DNA of 64,000 bases, taken from positions 1 to 64,000 of the forward strand of contig NZ_LRFH01000002.1 in NCBI RefSeq assembly GCF_001641825.1, given 5' to 3'. Positions 45,736 through 53,024 of the stretch are shown here, piece by piece (position 1 is the stretch's first letter; every line of letters begins with the position of its first letter). The position numbers and the translations under genes were made by a program. Origin of the DNA: Guyparkeria sp. WRN-7. GTDB lineage: Bacteria > Pseudomonadota > Gammaproteobacteria > Halothiobacillales > Halothiobacillaceae. The notes under the pieces are model-generated. The model searched no databases. It saw nothing but the letters and a program-made list of their open reading frames with translations, and was not told where the DNA came from.

Positions 45736-46978
45736 TGCTATCCAGGCGTATCAGCGGTTGGCCGTCGAGGGCATGATGGGCCATCACCGCGGCCGCGGCG
45801 CTCCAGCCCTGGCAGCGATTGCCGCCGGCGGTGAGTTTCTTGCCGTGCACGTATTCGGGAAACCCCCATGGCTGGTCGTCCAGCGGCAGGGCGTTGGCCT
45901 GATGGATACCGTCGAGGTAGCGGCGTGCCGTCACGGTATGGCCGCGCTTGACCAGGTCGGCCACGTAGAAGCCGGTGATCATCGGCCACAGGCCGCCGTT
46001 GTGAAATTCGTAGGGATTGTTCTTGAAGCTGTAGGAGAACATCATCTGCAGGCTCTCCCAGTCACGGTCGACCGGCTCGATCACCGGGTGGAATGCCGGC
46101 AGCAGCGAGAGCTTTTCGGGTGTGATGTCGCGGATGTAGTGGTCGACATGCTCGGCTTGATCGTTGTCCGCGACGCCGAAAAGCCCGGCGAGCACGTTGG
46201 CGAAGGCATCGAAGCGATAGCCGTAGCCGGTCGGGGAAAAGAAAGGCATCCAGTAGCGTGAGGCGCGGTGTGGCGCAGCCTTGCGGCCCTTTCGGTACAG
46301 CACCTCGTGGTAGACGTCCTCGGGGTCCTTGCCGTTGAACCAGTAGTTGCTGCGAATCAGGTGGGCCATCCGCATGGTGCGGTCTTCTAGCTGGTGGTCG
46401 GCCGAACCGTGCATGTGATGGTGGATGCGGCAGAAGGTGCGCAGCGCCTGCAGATACAGCAGCTGGTCGTAAAGGATGTAGCCCGACTGGACGTATTCGT
46501 CGGCCCAATCCCCGGTCTGAGGGACATAGATCAGCCCCCGGTCGTTGAACTCCCAGGCACCAAGAAGAAACCGTACCCGTTCGAGTACGGGAAGCATCTC
46601 GTCGAGGAAGGCATCGTCACCCGTGGCCTTCCAGTACTCCCCGCAACCGATGACGAACCAGAGGTCGGCATCCACCCGGCCGGTCGTGCCGCCGTAACTG
46701 ATGCGGTGAGCAACCGTATCGACGTTGCTGGGAATCTCGCCGTGCTCGCCCTGATGTTCACCCAGGGTCTTCAGGGTTCGCCGCATGGTCTCGATCAGGG
46801 AGTCGGCGCCGGTCATCAGGGCCGCCAGGCCGATGATCACGCCATCGCGTGACCAGATGCGTCGGTAGTTGTCCCGTTCGACGGTCGAGGCGAGAAATCC
46901 GTCATCGGTCACGCACTGGCGCAACAACTCGCGGGCCTGCTCGTAACCTTCCCTGCGCAGGTCGGACGCTTCGGACAT
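45728..46978 (-). CDS. GH100-like glycosidase (neutral invertase family)
   Basis: A 416-residue protein of the (alpha/alpha)6 glycosidase type. Segments resemble neutral/alkaline invertases: GRVDADLWFVIGCGEYWKAT, FHNGGLWPMITGFYVADLVK, and WGFPEYVHGKKLTAGGNR with the Glu expected near the C-terminus. The Asp candidate is in TGDWADEYVQSG. Amylo-alpha-1,6-glucosidase-like is the alternative family. No signal peptide is seen, so it acts in the cytoplasm. Together with the phosphatase it suggests a sugar-solute turnover pair. Confidence 0.68.
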   Translation of the reverse strand: MSEASDLRREGYEQARELLRQCVTDDGFLASTVERDNYRRIWSRDGVIIGLAALMTGADSLIETMRRTLKTLGEHQGEHGEIPSNVDTVAHRISYGGTTGRVDADLWFVIGCGEYWKATGDDAFLDEMLPVLERVRFLLGAWEFNDRGLIYVPQTGDWADEYVQSGYILYDQLLYLQALRTFCRIHHHMHGSADHQLEDRTMRMAHLIRSNYWFNGKDPEDVYHEVLYRKGRKAAPHRASRYWMPFFSPTGYGYRFDAFANVLAGLFGVADNDQAEHVDHYIRDITPEKLSLLPAFHPVIEPVDRDWESLQMMFSYSFKNNPYEFHNGGLWPMITGFYVADLVKRGHTVTARRYLDGIHQANALPLDDQPWGFPEYVHGKKLTAGGNRCQGWSAAAAVMAHHALDGQPLIRLDSND

Positions 46979-47124
46979 CGTCCCCTCCTCTCCTGGTGAG
47001 GATCCGGAAAGTGATCGTCTGGGCGATTAACGGTCGTGCCGCCCCACCGGGACTTTAGCTCACCATGTCGCCCGGATTCACCGTGACACCGACATTTCCG
47101 GCTTGCTGCTAGCTGTCGTGATCG

Positions 47125-48342
47125 TCATGACTCGTTGTCGGCGCTCGGCTCGAGTCTTGCGAGTTGCAGGCTCAGTGCGCCGGCCAGGATGACGAATCCC
47201 AGCGCGAACCCGATGCTGCCCATGATACCGATCCACTGGTAACTCAGCCCGGAGAGCACCGTTCCCAGCAGCCGCCCCGAGGCGTTGGCCGCGTAGTAGA
47301 AGCCGACGTTCATCGAGGCCTTTTCCAGCGCCGAGTAGCGCAGGATCAGATAGGAATGCGTCGCCGAATTGATCGCGAACACGATGCCGAAGAATGCCAG
47401 TCCGAGACTGATCACCCAGCCGTCGGTGAGGTCGAGCATCAGGGCCGCCAGAATGGCGACCAACGGCAAGGCAAGGGAGAAGGTCCAGATGCTGGCCGTT
47501 CTACCCGTGGGCCCGTCCTCCAAGGGCGAGGATCGGCGACCGCCCAGCAGCCGCGGGGCAAGTGCCTGAACGATGCCGTAGCCGATCACCCACAGAGCAA
47601 GGTAGGCGCCGACCCAGTGGAAATCCCAGCCGATGGAGACCAGGAACACCGGCAGGGCCACCACGAACCAGACGTCGCGGGCGGCAAACAGGAAGATACG
47701 CGCAGCGGCAAGCCAGTTGATCAGCGGCTCACGGGAGAACATGCCGGCGAAGCCCTTCTTCGCCCGAATGGCGCCGAATCCGCCCGGCAACGTCAGCGTC
47801 ATTGCCAGGCCGATGAACAGCATGGCCGCCAACCAGCCCATCGCGCCCTGAAAGCCGACCGAGGAGAGCAACACCGCCCCCAGAAAGAAGCCGGCGCCCT
47901 TCAGCGCATTCTTCGATCCGGTGATCCAGGCCACCCAGCGGAACAGCTGGGCGTTGCCCTCGGTCGCGACCAGCTTCACTCCGGCCTTGGCCGACATCTT
48001 GTTGAGATCCTTCGCGACACCGGAAAGGGCCTGGGCAACCATGACATAGGCCACGCTCAGCCAGGCATCGGGGACGGTCAGCATCAGCAGGGCCAGGATC
48101 TGCAGTCCGGTGCCGATCTGCATCGTCCGGTTCAGCCCGATTCGCGCGCCAAGCCAGCCGCCGACCAGGTTGGTGACGATGCCGAAGAACTCGTAGAAGA
48201 GGAACAGCATCGCGATGGCGAACGGCGAGTACCCCAGCTGGTAGAAATGGAGCACCACCAGCATCCGGATCGCGCCGTCGGTCAGGGTGAACAGCCAGTA
48301 GTTTCCGGTGATGGTGAGGTAATGACGCAGGGCAGCTGGCAC
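47125..48342 (-). CDS. arsJ: ArsJ organoarsenical efflux transporter
   Basis: A 405-residue major-facilitator protein with about eleven or twelve hydrophobic segments. It begins with the ArsJ pattern LTITGNYWLFTLTDGAIRML and has LGARIGLNRTMQIGTGLQIL, SAKAGVKLV, and YYAANASGRLLG. ArsJ exports 1-arseno-3-phosphoglycerate made by the partner GAPDH; it directly follows that gene. GTG 48342 has GGAG six bases upstream. A GTG at 48378 overlapping the GAPDH stop (GTGA) is an equally possible start. Confidence 0.9.
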   Translation of the reverse strand: MPAALRHYLTITGNYWLFTLTDGAIRMLVVLHFYQLGYSPFAIAMLFLFYEFFGIVTNLVGGWLGARIGLNRTMQIGTGLQILALLMLTVPDAWLSVAYVMVAQALSGVAKDLNKMSAKAGVKLVATEGNAQLFRWVAWITGSKNALKGAGFFLGAVLLSSVGFQGAMGWLAAMLFIGLAMTLTLPGGFGAIRAKKGFAGMFSREPLINWLAAARIFLFAARDVWFVVALPVFLVSIGWDFHWVGAYLALWVIGYGIVQALAPRLLGGRRSSPLEDGPTGRTASIWTFSLALPLVAILAALMLDLTDGWVISLGLAFFGIVFAINSATHSYLILRYSALEKASMNVGFYYAANASGRLLGTVLSGLSYQWIGIMGSIGFALGFVILAGALSLQLARLEPSADNES

Positions 48343-48374
48343 GCGCGACTCCGTGTTCTGTAGGCGGTCAGGGA

Positions 48375-49388
48375 TCACGCCCGGCCGATCTTGGCGACCA
48401 GTTCGACCAGGCGGTTGGCATAGCCCCACTCATTGTCATACCAGGCCATCACCTTCACCAGCTCGTCATCGATCACCATGGTCGACGGGGCGTCGATAAT
48501 CGACGAGCGCGGGTCGTTGGCGTAATCAACCGAGACCAGAGGCCGGGTTTCGTAGCCGAGGATGCCGCTTAGCGCGCCGTTTGCCGCATTTTCGAGAATT
48601 TCGTTGACCTCGCTGGTGGTCGTGGGGCGTTCCGGCGTGAAGACGAAGTCGGTCAGCGAGGCATTGAGCAGTGGCACCCGCACTGCCAGGCCGTTCAACC
48701 GCCCGTCAAGTTCGGGAAAGATCGATCCAATGGCCTTCGCCGAGCCGGTGGTCGTCGGCGCGAGCGACTTGGAGGCGGCGCGGGCTCGGCGCCAGTCGCG
48801 GTCGCCGCGGTCGACCACCGACTGGGTGTTGGTCAGGTCGTGCATGGTCGTCATCGTGCCCCGCCGGATGCCCAGGCCCTCGTGCAGTGCCTTGACTACC
48901 GGTGCCAGGCAATTGGTGGTGCAAGAGGCGGCCGTGACGATGTGGTGCTGCAAGGGATCGAATCGGTCGTCATTGACGCCCATCACGATGTTGAGCACCG
49001 ACTCGTGCTTGACCGGAGCGGCCACGGCGACGCGTCGCGCGCCCTGTGTCAGGTGTGGCTCGATCTGGTCGATCGACCGCCAGCGACCGGTGGATTCGAT
49101 CACGACATCCACCCCGCTTGCGTGCCAATCGATCCCCTCGACCGAGTCGCTGGAGGTGAAACGGATCGAGCTTCCGTCAACCGCCAGCGTGTCGCCCTCC
49201 CCGGTCACCGTGTGGGACCAGCGGCCGTGCACGGAGTCGAATTCGGTCAGGTGCGCCATGCAGGCGGCGTCGCCGGCAATCTCGTTGATGTGCACCACGT
49301 CGAGATCGAGTTCCGGTCGATCCACGAGTGCACGTAATGCCAGTCGACCGATACGACCGAAACCGTTGATGCCGACACGAATCGTCAT
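48375..49388 (-). CDS. ArsJ-associated glyceraldehyde-3-phosphate dehydrogenase
   Basis: A 337-residue GAPDH. NAD loop [16 protein letters not shown], catalytic Cys in [12 protein letters not shown] and His in [12 protein letters not shown] (instead of the usual HSYTNDQ-type stretch of glycolytic GAPDH), all conserved. The arsenate-specific partner of ArsJ: it uses arsenate in place of phosphate, making unstable 1-arseno-3-phosphoglycerate for export. That pair is known in arsenic islands. No arsR, arsC or glycolytic gene sits nearby. A glycolytic GAPDH would be the alternative, but position beside arsJ decides. Confidence 0.88.
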   Translation of the reverse strand: MTIRVGINGFGRIGRLALRALVDRPELDLDVVHINEIAGDAACMAHLTEFDSVHGRWSHTVTGEGDTLAVDGSSIRFTSSDSVEGIDWHASGVDVVIESTGRWRSIDQIEPHLTQGARRVAVAAPVKHESVLNIVMGVNDDRFDPLQHHIVTAASCTTNCLAPVVKALHEGLGIRRGTMTTMHDLTNTQSVVDRGDRDWRRARAASKSLAPTTTGSAKAIGSIFPELDGRLNGLAVRVPLLNASLTDFVFTPERPTTTSEVNEILENAANGALSGILGYETRPLVSVDYANDPRSSIIDAPSTMVIDDELVKVMAWYDNEWGYANRLVELVAKIGRA

Positions 49389-49538
49389 GACTTGTCTTCC
49401 CGAGTTGCGACCCGCCCGAGCGGCGTCGATGAAAGGACCGATCCGGCGTCAGAATAACGGCCCCGTATGACGGTTTTCTAACAGCTTTCGGCGCGTTCCG
49501 GCCGCGGATTCACGGGCCGGAAAGTTTTTCACAGAAAC

Positions 49539-49559
49539 TGTGGATAACTGTGTGGATGA
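49539..49559. promoter_or_regulatory. Pair of DnaA boxes
   Basis: TGTGGATAA at 49539-49547 is the exact complement of TTATCCACA; TGTGGATGA at 49551-49559 differs by one base. Both point the same way, 12 bases apart. Confidence 0.6.
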
Positions 49560-49598
49560 ACCCGGTAACCACCGGTCCCACAAGGCGGGGGACACTGT

Positions 49599-49615
49599 TG
49601 GTTAATTTTTAACCA
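49599..49615. repeat. Palindrome TGGTTAA-TTT-TTAACCA
   Basis: Perfect 7-bp arms with a three-base centre, 211 bases upstream of the GAPDH start. AT-rich, operator-like. An arsenic-responsive or other repressor could bind here. Confidence 0.45.
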
Positions 49616-49697
49616 GATCCGTTTCTTTGAACTATTTGTATTTTAAAACAACAGGTTACCGTGTATATGCGTCTAAGCGACTGATTCTTCGTGCACC

Positions 49698-49725
49698 AAA
49701 AAAGCGCAACCGTGGCTGCGCCTTT
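49698..49725 (-). terminator. Terminator after gloA
   Basis: Minus-strand hairpin around 49704-49721 (GGCGCAGC with GTTGCGCT, including G-U pairs) followed by six T residues (49703-49698), 46 bases past the gloA stop. Confidence 0.65.
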
Positions 49726-49745
49726 GTTGATGTGGAAAATGGGTG

Positions 49746-49762
49746 CTGTCAACCCTTGACAG
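49746..49762. repeat. Inverted repeat just after gloA
   Basis: Perfect CTGTCAA (49746-49752) and TTGACAG (49756-49762) with a CCC loop, 10 bases past the gloA stop, possibly a 3'-end protecting hairpin. Confidence 0.4.
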
Positions 49763-49771
49763 TTGGCAAAT

Positions 49772-50161
49772 TTACGCCCCTTTCGCCCCGATCAGTTCGA
49801 TCGCGTAACCGTCCGGATCGGCAACGAACGCGATGATCGTCGTACCGGCATTCATCGGGCCCGGTTCGCGCAGGATTTTGCCGCCTTTTTCACGGATCTT
49901 CTCGGCGGCCTGATAGACGTCGTCCACCTCGATTGCGATGTGACCGTAGCCGTCACCCAGGTCGTATTGATGATCACCCCAGTTGTAGGTGAGCTCGAGC
50001 ACGGCGGTTTCGCTCTCGTCGCCGTAACCGACGAACGCCAGGGTGAACTCGCCGGCAGGATAGTCCTGCTGACGCAGGAGCTTCATGCCCAGCACGTCGG
50101 TGTAGAAATCGAGCGATTTCTCCAGGTCGCTGACGCGGATCATGGTGTGAAGAATGCGCAT
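49772..50161 (-). CDS. gloA: Lactoylglutathione lyase (glyoxalase I)
   Basis: A 129-residue GloA that turns the methylglyoxal-glutathione adduct into lactoylglutathione. Metal ligands are visible: His in [10 protein letters not shown], Glu in [10 protein letters not shown], His in [11 protein letters not shown], and Glu in [10 protein letters not shown]. The short Ni-type length matches E. coli GloA (135). Confidence 0.97.
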   Translation of the reverse strand: MRILHTMIRVSDLEKSLDFYTDVLGMKLLRQQDYPAGEFTLAFVGYGDESETAVLELTYNWGDHQYDLGDGYGHIAIEVDDVYQAAEKIREKGGKILREPGPMNAGTTIIAFVADPDGYAIELIGAKGA

Positions 50162-50251
50162 ACTTCGCCTCCGGTCTGGTTTGCGGGTCGTGAGGCGCGC
50201 GACTGTAGCCGATTCGCGCCAGCGCCGCGACCCGGCACGGCTGCTGGTCCG

Positions 50252-52942
50252 CTAAACGCTGCGGTCAATGGGTTCCGGTCGGTGCAGCAGGAAGCCCTGC
50301 ATGTAGTCGACGTTCATGTCGAGTACCTGACGGTACTGGGCCTCGTTTTCCACCCATTCGACGACCGTCGAGGCTTCCATCACCCGGCACACCTGCACGA
50401 TCGCGGCGACGATGACGCCGGCAACCGGGTCGGCAGGGAGATCGGCGATGAGCTGGCCATCGATCTTGACGATGTCCGGATGCAGTCGACGCAGGAATTC
50501 GAACGACAGGAAGCCCGCGCCGAAATCGTCCAGGGCGAACCGGCATCCCATCTCACGCATGGCGTGTATCAGTCGTTCGGCCTGATCGAGGTTGATGATG
50601 GCCGCGGTCTCGGTGATCTCGAAGATGATCCGGTCCGGTGCCACGCGGGTCTCGTGCAACTGCTGGCGAATGTAGTCCAGCATTTCCGGATCCTGGACCG
50701 AATGCGCGGAGAGATTGATGCTGACCGCCCAGTCACCGTCCGGCGCGTTCTCGACCCACTGGCAGGCATGTCGGATCACCCAGCGGTCGATATCCTGCAT
50801 TGCCTGATGTTTTTCGGCGATCTCGATGAATTCCTTGGGAAAACGCAGCTGCCCTGCCCCGTCCTCGACCCGCAGGAGCACTTCGTGAATGAACGGCTCG
50901 CCCGATCTTGCCGGCACGATGCGCTGGCTTACCAATGACAGACGATCCTCGGCGATGGCCGATTGAAGGGCGCTGTAGCGCTCGATTTGCTGTTCACGTT
51001 CCATCAGCTCCGTGTCATCGCCGGAAAACTGTACGACCCGGTCCCCACCCAACCGGTGGGCGCTCTGGCTGGCCCGCTCGGCATCCTCCAGACGGCGCGT
51101 GGCAATCAAGTCGTCGCTATCGATCCGGGTGACCCCGACGCTGGCCTTCAATCGCAAGTGACCGTGACTGTCCGGTAGACGGAATGCATGGATCGTTTCC
51201 AGCACGTCGCGTGCGATAGGCATGCAGGTGTCACGGTTGGTCAACGGCATCCAGATGGCGAATTCGTCGACACCCATCCGCGCCAGCACGGCGTCGGACG
51301 GCAGCTCGAGCGAGAAATGGCTCGCCAGCGACGCCAGTATGCGATCGCCCAGTTCCCGGGTGCCGATCTCGTTGAGCAGGCGAAAGTCGTCCAGATCGAC
51401 CCAGACCAGGCAGCCGGTATCGAGGGGTTCACTCGAGCCCGACCGACCGGGCATGGCCTGGGCCAGGAATTCCTCCATGGCTTCGCGGTTGAGCACGCCG
51501 GTGAGGCGGTCATGCGTCGCCCGGTAGGTCAGCAGCGCGTGGGCGGAACGCAGTTCGGTCACATCCAGCATCGAGACCAGCATCTGCGTCTCGCCGTCCG
51601 CCTGCAGGCGGCTCAACTTGAGGTTGACGTCGAAGCGTTGCTGTCCCCGCTCGAGGATCCCATCGACAGAGCGGGTCTCGCGCGCCTCGATCTGGCTGAC
51701 CAGGTCTTCGAACGCGCATTGAGCCGACACGCCCTCGATATGCAGGTGAAACATCTCGCACACGGGGCGACCGATCAGTTCCTGCTCGGTTTCGACGTTC
51801 GCAAACGGAACGACGGCGCGATTCGCCAGCAGTATTCGTCCCTGTTCATCGGTGAGTACGGCTCCGGTATGCAGACCGGAAAAGGCGCGGCGCAGTCGTT
51901 GCTTCTCGGCCCGGATCCGCCGGGTACCTCGTCGGGCCTGCCAGGCAAAGAGCCCCAGGACCAGGGCGATGAACGCGATGACATACTGACCGTAGTGTGC
52001 GGCCAGGGTGCTCGGTGTCAGCGGTGTCGGCAGCCACTTGTCACGCAGGTGATCGACAACCGAGTAATCGAGCGGGGTGCGCCAGCCCGCCACCCGAGCA
52101 TCCCGGGCGGCCTGAACGCTGGACGGCATGGCGATGAGCTGCGCGCCGACGCGGCTGGCGATCGCATCGGGCGCGGTGGCGGTCGCCGCAAACGGCCACT
52201 CGGGTACCAGCGGGGTGTTGGTCGGGTAGGGAAAGTCGTCCTGCCGGGCCGGGCCGACCGGTTCGAGCCGCGCGTCCGGGAACTGGTCGAGGTAGTGCTG
52301 GAAGAAGCTGGAACGGACCACGCCGGCATGCGCGCGCCCCTCCCGCACCGCTTCGATGACCGCCTCGAGCGGCAATCCCGTGAATATCGGCGTGATCTCG
52401 TGTTCGACGTCGATGCCGGCATGGTCGAGGGCCTCCATGCCGAGCAGCCACCCGCCGAGCGCATTCGGACTGGTCCCGGCCACACGGGTCCCGACCAGGT
52501 CCGAGATTGTCTCGAATCCGGTGCCCTGTCGGCTGAAGATCACCGCGCCGAACCGTTCCAGCGAGCTGCCGTCGTCACCGTGCACGATCAGCGTCGCCAG
52601 CGGTCGTATATCACCGAGCCTGGACAATTCGGAATACTGCAACGACTGGGTCAGCACGAAGTCCAGCCGCTGTTCGACGAAGGCATTGCGCAGCTCGGAC
52701 AGGAAAAGCGGCTCGATGGCGAAACGGTACCCGGGATTGCGCTCGCTCAGATAGTCCGCCGTGGCCTGCCAGCGATCGATCGCCGCCGCCTTGCCGGCAT
52801 AAGCGAGGACACCGATCGTGAGGGTCTCGGCATCACGGTCGGCGGCGGCCATCGCAGGCCCGCTCAGGCACGACAGCATCAGGGCTGTCCACAGTAGCTG
52901 GCGTGCCCAATGTGCGGGCCCTGCCCAGTCGGCAATCGTCAT
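50252..52942 (-). CDS. PhnD-sensor PAS-GGDEF-EAL c-di-GMP phosphodiesterase
   Basis: An 896-residue membrane protein. Order: signal/anchor region, periplasmic PhnD/PBP2-like sensor (residues 30-290; TLTIGVLAYAGKAAAI, SLQYSELSRLGDIRPL, GTSPNALGGWLLG), one transmembrane segment (YVIAFIALVLGLFAW), a PAS-like unit (ILLANRAVVPFANVETEQEL), a degenerate GGDEF domain (ARMGVDEFAIWM), and an EAL domain. EAL residues are kept: EVLLR, NLSAHS, EITETA, LDDFGAG, VKIDG, VEN, MQGF. So it probably degrades c-di-GMP and does not make it. Start ATG 52942 has no clear ribosome site. It is the second of two tandem paralogs (82-base gap). Confidence 0.85.
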   Translation of the reverse strand: MTIADWAGPAHWARQLLWTALMLSCLSGPAMAAADRDAETLTIGVLAYAGKAAAIDRWQATADYLSERNPGYRFAIEPLFLSELRNAFVEQRLDFVLTQSLQYSELSRLGDIRPLATLIVHGDDGSSLERFGAVIFSRQGTGFETISDLVGTRVAGTSPNALGGWLLGMEALDHAGIDVEHEITPIFTGLPLEAVIEAVREGRAHAGVVRSSFFQHYLDQFPDARLEPVGPARQDDFPYPTNTPLVPEWPFAATATAPDAIASRVGAQLIAMPSSVQAARDARVAGWRTPLDYSVVDHLRDKWLPTPLTPSTLAAHYGQYVIAFIALVLGLFAWQARRGTRRIRAEKQRLRRAFSGLHTGAVLTDEQGRILLANRAVVPFANVETEQELIGRPVCEMFHLHIEGVSAQCAFEDLVSQIEARETRSVDGILERGQQRFDVNLKLSRLQADGETQMLVSMLDVTELRSAHALLTYRATHDRLTGVLNREAMEEFLAQAMPGRSGSSEPLDTGCLVWVDLDDFRLLNEIGTRELGDRILASLASHFSLELPSDAVLARMGVDEFAIWMPLTNRDTCMPIARDVLETIHAFRLPDSHGHLRLKASVGVTRIDSDDLIATRRLEDAERASQSAHRLGGDRVVQFSGDDTELMEREQQIERYSALQSAIAEDRLSLVSQRIVPARSGEPFIHEVLLRVEDGAGQLRFPKEFIEIAEKHQAMQDIDRWVIRHACQWVENAPDGDWAVSINLSAHSVQDPEMLDYIRQQLHETRVAPDRIIFEITETAAIINLDQAERLIHAMREMGCRFALDDFGAGFLSFEFLRRLHPDIVKIDGQLIADLPADPVAGVIVAAIVQVCRVMEASTVVEWVENEAQYRQVLDMNVDYMQGFLLHRPEPIDRSV

Positions 52943-53024
52943 CGGCGGCACCGGTGTGTATCGGACATGTCGATCCCTGCGTTCGCGTAACTGGATGGCG
53001 ATACCGGCCGCACGGCTGTGCCGG

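Larger units (their letters stand above)
49389..49771. other. 383-base intergenic region with DnaA boxes and repeats
   Basis: Between GAPDH (minus) and gloA (minus). It holds a perfect DnaA box (49539-49547) and an 8/9 box (49551-49559), the palindrome TGGTTAA-TTT-TTAACCA (49599-49615), an AT-rich stretch (49616-49670), a terminator for gloA (49698-49725), and a 7-bp inverted repeat CTGTCAA/TTGACAG (49746-49762). A supposed 69-residue plus-strand frame has no support. Confidence 0.6.

Noticed and set aside
49627-49836. 69-residue plus-strand frame in the DnaA-box region
   Set aside because: Starts in AT-rich intergenic DNA, crosses the gloA terminator and runs into gloA on the other strand.
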